DNA from: BOG-1155 sp963717985
GTDB lineage: Bacteria; Desulfobacterota; Syntrophorhabdia; Syntrophorhabdales; WCHB1-27
Length of the DNA stretch: 64,000 bases
Assembly (NCBI GenBank): GCA_963717985.1
Contig: CAVQYC010000003.1
Location: forward strand, 1-64,000
Reading direction: 5' to 3'
The notes beneath the pieces are model-generated. The model searched no databases. It was given only the letters and a program-made list of their open reading frames with translations, and was not told the origin of the DNA. Each line of letters begins with the position of its first letter. Positions within the stretch are counted from its first letter, which is position 1. This document shows positions 46,933 to 54,622 of the stretch, one piece after another. The position numbers were made by a program, and so were the translations under genes.

Positions 46933-47613
46933 CTAGGGGTGCTCAGGATGTGAGGCCTTCCAGGCTTCCATAAAGGCCGGGATTCTCTCTGCCCAAAACT
47001 TAAACGCCGCTTTCGCTGATCCCAATTTTGAGAATCTCTCAAAGTATCCTGCGGTCTGTTCGTCCACCGCTACCGCGATGACTTCGTTGGTTGTCGAATC
47101 AAGGGCCATAAACTCAGCGCTTGTTGCCCCTGAACCGGTCCAGGAACCACCTGCACCCTTCTTGACAAAGCTGACGACGATCCCTACGGGGACTACGGAG
47201 GTGATGGCGCTGACCACGGGTTTGCTCTTCTTTATGTGGGTAAGGGCGATCCTGAAGCGGACTACATCAGGCCCCGGTTCCGTTACGATGGCGAACTTGT
47301 CCTTTAAGGCGTCGGTGAGGGCCTGATTGAAATCATTGGTAAGTTCCTCCATCTGCGCCACATCGACCCCCTTGTCTTCCGAGTCATCCGCATAATAGAA
47401 GACAGGGGTGTCTATCATAATTTTATTGTACTTGCTGAAATCGACACCCGGCTTGAGCCAGCGCTCCTTTACCCCATCTTTCGGACCGGGTCCGAGGTCC
47501 TTGTAGTAGTCGTCCAGAAAACCGGAATACTTCGACTCGGCCGCAAACCCTGCAGATGCCATAAAGGCCAGCCCGATCACTACTGCCATAACTATTCTTG
47601 CCGTTCTTTTCAT
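46933..47613 (-). CDS. DUF3313 family periplasmic protein
   Basis: 226 residues with a signal peptide (TARIVMAVVIGLAFMASAGF, cut after AA). The DUF3313 pattern follows: SGFLDDYYKDLGPGPKDGVK, WLKPGVDFSKYNKIMIDTPV, ..FNQALTDALKDKFAIVTEPG and a C-terminal FERFSKLGSAKAAFKFWAER. Members are usually lipoproteins, but here no lipobox Cys is seen, so it may be soluble. Function unknown. It is co-directional with the Mla-like operon upstream, about 350 bases away. Confidence 0.78.
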   Translation of the reverse strand: MKRTARIVMAVVIGLAFMASAGFAAESKYSGFLDDYYKDLGPGPKDGVKERWLKPGVDFSKYNKIMIDTPVFYYADDSEDKGVDVAQMEELTNDFNQALTDALKDKFAIVTEPGPDVVRFRIALTHIKKSKPVVSAITSVVPVGIVVSFVKKGAGGSWTGSGATSAEFMALDSTTNEVIAVAVDEQTAGYFERFSKLGSAKAAFKFWAERIPAFMEAWKASHPEHP

Positions 47614-47962
47614 GACTCCCTCCTTTTTTTTCTGTTTCTGTTTAGTGTATAAGCGGTGTCAGGAGCCACCTTGATGGTCGCATCCTGGCTACCCAAACCA
47701 TCCGATTACTTCATCACTGATTACCGATCACCTCCTTCATTCCTTGTCACTCTCCGGTTTGCACCCATCATCGACGTGACCGGCTTCTTCACGTAAAACC
47801 GGAACCCTTTCCAAAGCCTCCCATCATAGCCAAGTGATTCACCGCACGTAAGTGTTGCTCTCAGCGACTTGCTTCGGGCGAAGAATCTATCCAACGAGGA
47901 CCGCAAGCCGGGTATCCGTGCCGCGGGTGGTGGGGCCTCTCTACTTTCTTTGGCATCCGCGC
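47614..47962. other. intergenic stretch without recognised gene
   Basis: About 350 bases between the MCE auxiliary lipoprotein and the DUF3313 gene. A 61-codon minus-strand frame (47721-47906) has no ribosome site or recognisable motif. I see no clear promoter or terminator. Confidence 0.4.
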
Positions 47963-48559
47963 TTACCGTATGGGCGTAAGCTCCTTGAGTGCGCCCGCGA
48001 TGTCGCGGCTGAGAGCCGCAAGAGCCCGGCTGTGGGCCTGGACCAGGGCATCGTAATCCTGACCCGCCGCAGGCTCACTGTAGCTCGATCTTTTCGTCAC
48101 ACGCGCTTTCTCTGCACCGTATGAAACGTTCCACCAGGCTTCAAGATCGACCGTCTTGCCGAGCGTCCCATCCATGTGCAGCACTTCCACCTCCACCCGG
48201 TAGTCGGGCGCTCTTGACGGCTTCCACGGGTAGAGCAAGACCTCTCTCGTACAGATGAGTCGCGAGATATTCTCCGCAAGCATGCGAGGGACGCTGTCGG
48301 TGAGCGGCTCTGCCCATAGATCGAAATAGGAAAGGACAAGCTCATTTGGGGCGGTGCGGGTAACGATCTGCGGCCGGTTGACATATTCAGGCAATTTTAT
48401 GGGTCCCATACCGACGTTGACACAAGACTCTTCCGGTGTAACTTTGCCCTCGCCGGTAAGGGGGCTCAAAACATAGTATCGTGACGGCGCGTTGCTCGCG
48501 CACCCGACGAGGAGCAGCAGGCATAAACCTATTTCCACAACAACAAGATAACTTTTCAT
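47963..48559 (-). CDS. ABC-type lipid transport auxiliary lipoprotein (PqiC/DUF330-like)
   Basis: 198 residues from ATG 48559; the frame opens at 48694 inside the MCE gene. The lipoprotein signal is VVVEIGLCLLLLVGCASNAP (lipobox LVGC). The mature protein starts with SRYYVLSPLTG and continues ..NVGMGPIKLPEYVNRPQIV, FDLWAEPLTDSVPRMLAENI, which is the ABC-transport auxiliary (PqiC/YmbA) pattern. Its ATG is two bases beyond the MCE stop, so it completes a four-gene MCE transport operon. It is expected to sit on the inner face of the outer membrane. Confidence 0.85.
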   Translation of the reverse strand: MKSYLVVVEIGLCLLLLVGCASNAPSRYYVLSPLTGEGKVTPEESCVNVGMGPIKLPEYVNRPQIVTRTAPNELVLSYFDLWAEPLTDSVPRMLAENISRLICTREVLLYPWKPSRAPDYRVEVEVLHMDGTLGKTVDLEAWWNVSYGAEKARVTKRSSYSEPAAGQDYDALVQAHSRALAALSRDIAGALKELTPIR

Positions 48560-48560
48560 C

Positions 48561-49580
48561 TCACTTCCCCCCCGTGTTTTTCTTACCGAAGATAAGGGCG
48601 TCAGGCTGGTGCTGTATCGTATCTGACAGTTGCCGCAACGATCGGGCAGCAGACCCGAGTTCGTCAAGTGTTTTCGCGAGTTGGTAGGAGACAATGGAGT
48701 CCTCCCCAGCCAGGTCTTCGATATTGCCCATGGCAGCCTGGGCTTTCTTTAACGTGACCTTGGCCTCGTCAGACGTCTTGGTGACACTCGAAGCCAACGG
48801 CTCTATCTGGCTTTCTAACCGCGTCGCGAGTTGGTCGAGGTGGGTCGCGACATCCGTCATCCTGGCTGCCAGTGGATTGACGTGGTGATCGACATCCTGC
48901 ACCAGCGACCGTGTGTCATTCACGGCTTGCCGTGTCGCCTCGATGGTGCTCAATATCTCCGGCGAGTTCACAAGCTTTTCTATCCCTCCCATTGCGGCAT
49001 TCACCTTCGCAATAATCTCCTCTATCGGGAGGTTCTCAAACCGCTTTGCCAGTTCCTGCAGCGGCGTCTGAATCGTGGGGATCTCCACGTACCGAGGGTC
49101 GGCCCCCACCAGGGTCGCCGGCTTGTCCGGGTAAAAGTCGAGGGCGACCATGAGCTGGCCCGTCACGATGCTCTGCATCTCAAGCTGCGCCCTCACGCCC
49201 CGTTTGATCAGCTCCCGTGCGAAATCATTAAAGCCGTGCAAACCCCTGTGAGCTTTCGTGGCGTAAGCCTCCGTACTTTGACTGCCCTTCACCGTCTCTA
49301 GGGAACCCTCTTCGAGCTCCACGTAAACGGGGATCATAACGGAAAGGTCTTTCGGATTGAAGAGCATCTTGATGTCGGTCACCGTACCCACCTTCACCCC
49401 ACGGAAGACGACAGGTGAACCGACGGAAAGCCCCTTCACCGATCCCTGGAAGTACATCACAAATGTCGGGTTATGCTTGAAGAATTTCCCTGACCCCAGT
49501 ATAAGGATCGCCGCAACCAGCAGGGCAATGGCGACTACGACAAAAAGACCTATAACTGTTTTGTTCACTGGCTTGCTCAT
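48561..49580 (-). CDS. MCE-domain substrate-binding protein (MlaD/PqiB-like)
   Basis: 339 residues. One N-terminal membrane helix (TVIGLFVVVAIALLVAAILI) anchors a single MCE domain (about 40-125, YFQGSVKGLSVGSPVVFRGV, KVGTVTDIKM). A long helical region follows (about 180-320, FENLPIEEIIAKVNAAMGGI, ..VDHHVNPLAARMTDVATHLD) that could form a needle-like hexameric tube. Such proteins carry phospholipids or hydrophobic molecules between the membranes. It lies between the ATPase gene (24 bases upstream) and the auxiliary lipoprotein. Confidence 0.9.
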   Translation of the reverse strand: MSKPVNKTVIGLFVVVAIALLVAAILILGSGKFFKHNPTFVMYFQGSVKGLSVGSPVVFRGVKVGTVTDIKMLFNPKDLSVMIPVYVELEEGSLETVKGSQSTEAYATKAHRGLHGFNDFARELIKRGVRAQLEMQSIVTGQLMVALDFYPDKPATLVGADPRYVEIPTIQTPLQELAKRFENLPIEEIIAKVNAAMGGIEKLVNSPEILSTIEATRQAVNDTRSLVQDVDHHVNPLAARMTDVATHLDQLATRLESQIEPLASSVTKTSDEAKVTLKKAQAAMGNIEDLAGEDSIVSYQLAKTLDELGSAARSLRQLSDTIQHQPDALIFGKKNTGGK

Positions 49581-49604
49581 GAGCTTTCCACCTCCTACGT
49601 GGTA

Positions 49605-50378
49605 TTAGCGCCTTTCTTGCCGTGCTCCTTCTTCGCCCCGGGTGAGGAAGCTACGAACTCTTGGGTCAGTCGATTCGGCGAGTAACTTCTTCGGATCGCC
49701 ACTCGCGGTCATGGTCCTGGAGTCCACGTCGAGGTAGATCGAGTTGTTCCCGATGGCAAAGATGCTTGCCAGCTCATGGGTTACCACCACGAATGTCGTC
49801 CCCAGGCTCTCCCTCAGTTCCAGGATCAGGTCATCGAGCAGCCGGGCACTCACCGGATCGAGCCCCGCAGAAGGTTCGTCGAAAAAGAGGATGTCCGGGT
49901 CAAGAGCCATGGCCCGGGCAAGGCCTGCCCTCTTCCGCATGCCGCCGCTGATCTCTGAAGGATAGAATTCCTCGAACCCTGCCAGGCCGACAAGGGCAAG
50001 CTTTAAGGAAACCATGTCCCTGATCCGGGCGCGATTCAGGTCGGTGTACTGTTCCAGGGGAAGGGCCACATTCTCTGCCAGGGTCATCGAACTCCAGAGG
50101 GCACCGCTCTGGTAGAGGATGCCGAATCGTTTCATGATACGCTCCCTCTCGTCCGGGTCTGCATCCCAGAAGCTTATGCCGTCATACAGCACCTGCCCGC
50201 GGGAGGGCTCCTTCAGTCCTATGAGAATCTTCAGCAGGGTGCTCTTGCCGCAGCCGGAGCCTCCCATGATAATAAAAATGTCTCCGCGGCCGACCGTAAA
50301 ATCAAGATTCTTCATGAGGATGAAGCTGCCGTACCCCATGTCCAGGCCTTTCACCACGATTTGCGGCTCTTTGTCCAT
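49605..50378 (-). CDS. ABC transporter ATPase (MlaF-like)
   Basis: 257 residues from ATG 50378, which has GGTGG just upstream; the frame opens at 50411. Walker A GGSGCGKST, Q-loop ILYQSGALWSSMTLAENVAL, signature SGGMRKRAGLARAMA, Walker B ILFFDEPSAGLDP and the switch His in VVTHEL are all present. The ..GALWSSMTLAENVALPLEQY pattern is typical of MlaF-like ATPases. It energises lipid movement by the permease encoded just upstream (12 bases between them). Confidence 0.92.
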   Translation of the reverse strand: MDKEPQIVVKGLDMGYGSFILMKNLDFTVGRGDIFIIMGGSGCGKSTLLKILIGLKEPSRGQVLYDGISFWDADPDERERIMKRFGILYQSGALWSSMTLAENVALPLEQYTDLNRARIRDMVSLKLALVGLAGFEEFYPSEISGGMRKRAGLARAMALDPDILFFDEPSAGLDPVSARLLDDLILELRESLGTTFVVVTHELASIFAIGNNSIYLDVDSRTMTASGDPKKLLAESTDPRVRSFLTRGEEGARQERR

Positions 50379-50389
50379 TTTTCCACCTT

Positions 50390-51541
50390 TCAGATATGGA
50401 GCACGTTGCACAGGACCGTGATGAGCGCCGTTGCCACGACGATGCTGACGATGCCGGTGACAACCGCCGAAGTCGTCGCATTACCCACTGCGGACGCGCT
50501 CCGACCGCACTGTATCCCTCTCAGACACCCCGAGAGGGCAATGATGACCCCAAAGACGAGGCTATAGAAAAGGCCAATCCATACGTTGGTCAGATGGAGG
50601 GATGCCCTGGTCTCGTTGAGATAGACAGTGGGATTGAGGTCGAGCATCGTGACGCCGACGATCAATCCTCCCAGGATACCCATAAGGTCCGCGTAAATGC
50701 AGAGCAGGGGCATCATGACAATCAGTGCCAGCATTCTGGGCAGTACCAGGAACTCCATGGGAGAGACCCCAAGGGTTTGCAATGCATCGATCTCCTCGTT
50801 CACCTGCATGGTGCCCAGTTGAGCCGCGTAACTGGCACCGGTACGGCCGGCCATGATGATCCCCGTCATAACGGCACCCATCACCCTGACCATGGCTATG
50901 CCCACAAGGTCGGCTACATAGATCTGGGCACCAAAGGCCTGGAGCTGGATCGCACCCACGAAGGCGAGGATCAGTCCTACAAGCATGCTGATGAGGGAAA
51001 CAATGGCAAGAGCCTGGGCACCTGACTCCTGAAGGAATAAAAGCAGGTCGGACCGGCGGAAGGAAGCACGTCCCCCCAGGAGCCTGATGAAGGCGATCCA
51101 CGCCCCACCGAGGAAGGCGAGGGCTTCACTGAAAGAAGTCACCCACCCCAGGGCCTTGCCCCCTACGCCTGAAAAGAAGGGCTCTCCGTGGGATTCCTTC
51201 CGGGCGCCCTGTCGCTCAGCTACCGCCGAAGCCAACTGCAGAAGACGCTGTGCGCCTTCAGGGAGCCCCTCGATCCGGCACTCGACCTGTTTCCCTGCAC
51301 ACCATTGCGTGACTTTTAGCATGAAGACCAGGAGGTTGCTGTCCCATCCTGTAAGCCCGGAGGCTTCGAAGCTTACACTCCGCAATCCGGACCCAGGCTC
51401 AATTACCTTCTGCACCTCATCGGTACCCGGCAGATCGTGCCCGATTCGCCAGTCTCCCGAGAGGTGGATGACCAGCAGATCGTTTTCCGGACGACTCACG
51501 CTCAACCCGCTATTCGCCATTTTCATTTCCGCGACCCGCAT
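50390..51541 (-). CDS. MlaE-type permease fused to an N-terminal STAS domain
   Basis: 383 residues. The first 105 or so form a STAS-like domain (LLVIHLSGDWRIGHDLPGTD, VSFEASGLTGWDSNLLVFML), a fusion that replaces the separate MlaB protein of Escherichia coli. The MlaE permease follows: GAQALAIVSLISMLVGLILA, then VMGAVMTGIIMAGRTGASYA, AQLGTMQVNEEIDALQTLGV, SPMEFLVLPRMLALIVMMPL and C-terminal helices. ATG 51541 is chosen over the frame start at 51580 because an exceptional ribosome site abuts it. It is the first gene of the MCE operon. Confidence 0.92.
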   Translation of the reverse strand: MRVAEMKMANSGLSVSRPENDLLVIHLSGDWRIGHDLPGTDEVQKVIEPGSGLRSVSFEASGLTGWDSNLLVFMLKVTQWCAGKQVECRIEGLPEGAQRLLQLASAVAERQGARKESHGEPFFSGVGGKALGWVTSFSEALAFLGGAWIAFIRLLGGRASFRRSDLLLFLQESGAQALAIVSLISMLVGLILAFVGAIQLQAFGAQIYVADLVGIAMVRVMGAVMTGIIMAGRTGASYAAQLGTMQVNEEIDALQTLGVSPMEFLVLPRMLALIVMMPLLCIYADLMGILGGLIVGVTMLDLNPTVYLNETRASLHLTNVWIGLFYSLVFGVIIALSGCLRGIQCGRSASAVGNATTSAVVTGIVSIVVATALITVLCNVLHI

Positions 51542-51558
51542 GGCTGGATCACCTCCTT
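51542..51558 (-). promoter_or_regulatory. unusually long Shine-Dalgarno sequence of the mlaE-like gene
   Basis: Immediately before the ATG the minus strand reads AAGGAGGTGATCCAGCC. This is complementary over all 17 bases to the conserved bacterial 16S rRNA 3' end, far beyond the usual 4-7. It fixes the start codon at 51541. Confidence 0.75.
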
Positions 51559-51813
51559 CTTCAGCAGAACGACGTCTCAACGAGCAATCGGATTATGATC
51601 TTGAGGATTTTGTTCCGAATCGGGATATATTGGTTTGCAGCGTTCCGGGCATTTCTATACCAATGACGCCCGACTTGGCGCCCCATCATCATCCTTTCGA
51701 CAGGCTACCGCCATGAGATGACCAGTCCATATTCCGTGACGCACCTGATTGTTGGGGTTGCCCCATTCTTCCTTTCGCTTCACGTTCTGCTGTTTACTGA
51801 TGATTGCTTCGGA

Positions 51814-52283
51814 TCAGCGATCACCATCTTTTTGTTCCTGGTCAGTGCTTTTCCCATTCTTCTTCGTCTTCGAGATGGCCCACCAGATGGCATCCAAGAG
51901 GGCTTGATCATCGACCGGTTTTCGGAAGAAGGACACAGCTCCCAGTTGCCGAGCGTGTTCGCGGATCTGTGCGCCGTCACTGGCGGAGACCACGATGACC
52001 GGCAGTTGCACTCCGCACGCCGCCAGTTTATGCCGAAGATTGAAGCCGGTTGAACCGGGCATTCGCATATCGAGAAGGATGCAGTCGTTTTCCAGGATAC
52101 TTTCCAGCGGGAGATTGAGGAGAGAAAGGGTGGGGCATTAACCCGGACAATCCTGAATTCGCGATCCAAAATCATGACCGGATCCAGAATGGAATCAAAG
52201 GTGGTCTGCCATTCTTCCGCAGCCTTTCCCACTTTTTGCTCCTTCTGTGTGCGGTTGGTAACGTAGAGCGACACGCCCGCCAT
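51814..52283 (-). pseudogene. chimeric remnant: PAS segment followed by response-regulator receiver end
   Basis: Reading leftward, the first frame gives EEWQTTFDSILDPVMILDRE followed by FRIVRVNA, the start of a PAS sensor domain. At about 52130 the coding sense shifts to another frame: LPLESILENDCILLDMRMPG, STGFNLRHKLAACGVQLPVI, then VVSASDG..FFRKPVDDQALLDAI. That is the second half of a FixJ-type receiver domain, including the phospho-acceptor DMRMPG and the conserved KP. Kinase core, receiver start and output domain are missing. It ends just upstream of the MCE operon. Confidence 0.7.
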
Positions 52284-52501
52284 CTCGAAAGCCGGTGGGT
52301 ATGACGCAACTCTTAGCCTATGGTTATTATAGTTCGGGCCGGCTGGATAGACAAGCTGGCCAGGGTGGCTTTATTGTCGGCAGCAGGAGTCAAAGGCCGG
52401 CCGCAGAAAAGAGGGATCTCGTGCAACATTATGACAAGGACCTGAGTAGGCCTCAATTCCGACGGATGATGTCGGATGTTCATAAGGGGCACAATAAAAA
52501 A

Positions 52502-52531
52502 GGACCTATGGGGTGCATCTCCCATAGGTCC
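52502..52531 (-). terminator. strong intrinsic terminator, leftward
   Basis: GGACCTATGGG (52502-52512) and CCCATAGGTCC (52521-52531) form a perfect 11-bp stem with an eight-base loop. Read on the minus strand it is followed by TTTTTTATT. It lies just outside the candidate left end of the integrative element and would stop leftward transcription from it. A second hairpin (CTCGGCA/TGCCGAG, 52544-52565) lies beside it. Confidence 0.75.
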
Positions 52532-52575
52532 AACTTATTTAGACTCGGCAAATCGGTGTGCCGAGAGTCGCACTC

Positions 52576-52596
52576 AAAAAAGCCCGGGCAGGAGTC
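52576..52596. other. candidate left attachment site (attL-like)
   Basis: On the minus strand this reads GACTCCTGCCCGGG then CTTTTTT. The tRNA-Asn 3' end reads GAGTCCTGCCCGGGGAG then CTTTTTT. Thirteen of fourteen bases match, with a 3-base gap before the T-run. The exact shared core is CCCGGGCAGGA (52583-52593 and 59776-59786). It is short, so a chance match is possible. Confidence 0.45.
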
Positions 52597-52619
52597 ACAC
52601 TAACGGCCTAACATACAGG

Positions 52620-53069
52620 TATAATTGGCTTAGAGGAAATATAAATAACTGACATGCCCCCAAAACGGCCCCTAAAAGTGAAAGTACCCCCCGGTTATGA
52701 ACATTCCGATCTACCCCCGCTCCCGCGCGAAAGGATGAGCACGGGGCGGGGGAGGAGGTACTACTTCACTCAATTATAGGCTCACTCAAGGAGAAAATAA
52801 GAAGGACCTTTCGAGCATGTCGGGAACAGCATCGGGGCTGGTCCTGTGGGCTTGTTACTTAAAACATATCTCAACGCTCTTAAAACCCATCGTCTTTGAG
52901 GGGGAGAGGTACCGAAAGAGAATGGGCCTCAAAAAGAACACACCGGAAAGAAATTGACCATGACCAGCGAGACGTGCTAAAAACTGAGGATAGGGTGCGT
53001 ACTCTGGGTCGATTATAATAATTTGAAAAGGGGTGGGTCCGGTTACTCGAAAAGTCAATCGGAACTAAA
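52620..53069. other. left flank of the element, no recognised gene
   Basis: About 450 bases between the candidate attL and the HNH gene. Short minus-strand frames here lack ribosome sites and motifs. The stretch just before the HNH gene is AT-rich (TCGATTATAATAATTTG near 53015) and may hold its promoter. Confidence 0.35.
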
Positions 53070-53621
53070 ATGAACCAAAAAGAATATAAGACCGTAAGAG
53101 AAAGGCTGTTTTGGTCCTATGCAAATCTTGCAATGGCTCATACAGCCGTTGAAAGAGGGCAGGATAAATATGGTACCTTCAACTATATGATAAGGGCAAG
53201 ATTGTTTAAAGGGCTGATCGATGGCACTATGAATATAAGAACATTATTTGACGACGAAAGAGTCAAATTATTGTCGGGTCAACGATGTAGCTACTGTGGC
53301 TCGACAAACGACTTAGCTCTTGACCATATTTTTTCTCAGAAATATGGCGGCAAGGATATCGGGGACAATTTGATTTATGCTTGTAGACCTTGTAATAGTT
53401 CGAAAGGGAAAAAGGATTTAATGGAATGGGTGAATTCAAAAGGAATGTTTCCTCCATTAATGATCTTGAGGCGGTATTTGAAACTGATAATTGAATTCTG
53501 CATTCAGGAAAACCTTATGGACTCTTCTGTGGAGGATTTAAGGAATCACAATTATCCCTTTAACATCGAGCTTGTGCCGATATATTTTCCTAAACCAAAC
53601 CTTTTGAAAATGACAACGTAA
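53070..53621 (+). CDS. HNH endonuclease
   Basis: 183 residues. The HNH zinc-finger nuclease core is complete: C73-SY-C76-G, the catalytic D85-H86 in LALDHIFSQKYGG, N100 in GDNLIYA and C105-RP-C108-NSSKG. The codon use is clearly more AT-rich than the flanking genes, indicating separate acquisition. It is the only plus-strand gene of the element, convergent with the Nu1/TerS-like gene. In phage packaging modules an HNH nuclease often adjoins the terminase small subunit, which fits a satellite. A defence or homing role is the alternative. Confidence 0.85.
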   Translation: MNQKEYKTVRERLFWSYANLAMAHTAVERGQDKYGTFNYMIRARLFKGLIDGTMNIRTLFDDERVKLLSGQRCSYCGSTNDLALDHIFSQKYGGKDIGDNLIYACRPCNSSKGKKDLMEWVNSKGMFPPLMILRRYLKLIIEFCIQENLMDSSVEDLRNHNYPFNIELVPIYFPKPNLLKMTT

Positions 53622-53671
53622 TGAACCACATATGAAATCGTAATGTCGCCATCGGCTCGTCTGTAAGGTGT

Positions 53672-54025
53672 CTACGGGGTGCCCAGGCGTTTAGCCTTCT
53701 TCAGTGCGAGATAGCTTTCTTTGATAAAGCCCGGCTCGACGATGGTCATGGTGATGTCCTCAACGGTCATGCTTATGCCCGTGAGGTCGATATCCGCCTC
53801 AAGGCCGGCAATAAGCAAATCGACAAGCTGGCGGGGGTAGTCATCCTTGGTCGCTTGACTTCCGGTTAACCCTGCCGACCTATACCGTTTAAGGTTCGCG
53901 TTCGATGCCTCGACGTTGACCTTGTCGCCTTCGAACACCAGCAATCCGCGCTTTTTCCACTTGGTGACTGCCTGAGCCGTCACCCCGTGCATTTCCCCAA
54001 ATCTTCTCATCGACACAAGCTTCAT
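53672..54025 (-). CDS. HTH DNA-binding protein, Nu1/terminase-small-subunit-like
   Basis: 117 residues. The N-terminal winged-HTH (RFGEMHGVTAQAVTKWKKRG, LLVFEGDKVNVEASNANLKR) follows the Nu1 pattern: a helix-turn-helix that reads DNA, a basic wing and a VEAS..L.RY segment. The C-terminal half is acidic and helical and does not match a family I can name. Its position at the end of the primase operon and next to an HNH gene supports a packaging (TerS) role, but a regulator remains possible. Confidence 0.55.
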   Translation of the reverse strand: MKLVSMRRFGEMHGVTAQAVTKWKKRGLLVFEGDKVNVEASNANLKRYRSAGLTGSQATKDDYPRQLVDLLIAGLEADIDLTGISMTVEDITMTIVEPGFIKESYLALKKAKRLGTP

Positions 54026-54149
54026 TGTAAACCTCCTGACGGGACTATAAACCGAATTTTGAAAAGTTCACAGGTAGTCGCGCGCCGGGGTGGACAAAAT
54101 CCCGTATGGTTAAAGGTGCCACGGAGGACCCGCTGTGTAGGGCAGGGTC

Positions 54150-54530
54150 TTACGGCCCGGCCCCTTTTGCTTTCCGCGCCCGTATCTCATCTATGCTTAG
54201 GACAACGGCCCTCTTGTCGCCCTTCATCCTGCCGTATGCCTCGGGGTCGCTTATCCACTTCTTGACCGTGGTGGGCTTTGGAGGGTGACAGACACCGCAC
54301 ACAAGCACCCCGTGGATGGACAGCCACCATGCATACTCATGGCAGATATGGCAGGGCAGGACCGGTTCTGTCACCTCGATACCGTTTCTGACAGTCTCGC
54401 CGCTCTTCGGTGTAAAGGGATTCCCGGACGTGGCCCGTGGCTTTTCGGAAGGTCCCACGAGGGGCGTGGCCGGGTCCTCGGGAACGTCATTGTCTTGACC
54501 GATAGGCATTTGATAATCACGCCATCCCAT
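54150..54530 (-). CDS. zinc-ribbon-like element protein, unknown
   Basis: 126 residues. The middle has two CXXC pairs, CHICHEYAWWLSIHGVLVCG then VCHPP, forming a likely zinc ribbon with an intervening WW. The N-terminal 50 residues are Pro/Gly-rich and probably disordered. The C-terminal helix is basic (VKKWISDPEAYGRMKGDKRA). Small proteins with this PCHxC..WW..CxxCHPP pattern often follow primase genes in phages and islands; their function is unknown. It is preceded by the repeat block at 54550-54622. Confidence 0.6.
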   Translation of the reverse strand: MGWRDYQMPIGQDNDVPEDPATPLVGPSEKPRATSGNPFTPKSGETVRNGIEVTEPVLPCHICHEYAWWLSIHGVLVCGVCHPPKPTTVKKWISDPEAYGRMKGDKRAVVLSIDEIRARKAKGAGP

Positions 54531-54549
54531 TTTTTAGAAACCTCCTTGC

Positions 54550-54622
54550 GGGTACAAAAGGTCAGAAAGGTCAGAAAGTCCGGTTTCGTGTGCCCTTTTC
54601 AACCTTTTGTACCCTATACAGG
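54550..54622. repeat. inverted and tandem repeats, possible replication or regulatory site A
   Basis: GGGTACAAAAGG (54550-54561) and CCTTTTGTACCC (54603-54614) are perfect 12-base inverted repeats. Between them GGTCAGAAA occurs twice in tandem (54560-54568, 54569-54577). Long segments of this block recur at 58324-58352: 54550-54570 in inverse orientation and 54603-54622 in direct orientation. Confidence 0.8.

Noticed and set aside
51542..51558. fragment of a 16S rRNA gene on the plus strand
   Set aside because: Only the last 17 bases match and the upstream sequence departs from 16S, so it is treated as a long ribosome binding site.
52855..53058. 67-codon minus-strand frame beside the HNH gene
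   Set aside because: No ribosome site or recognisable domain, and composition matches the surrounding non-coding stretch.
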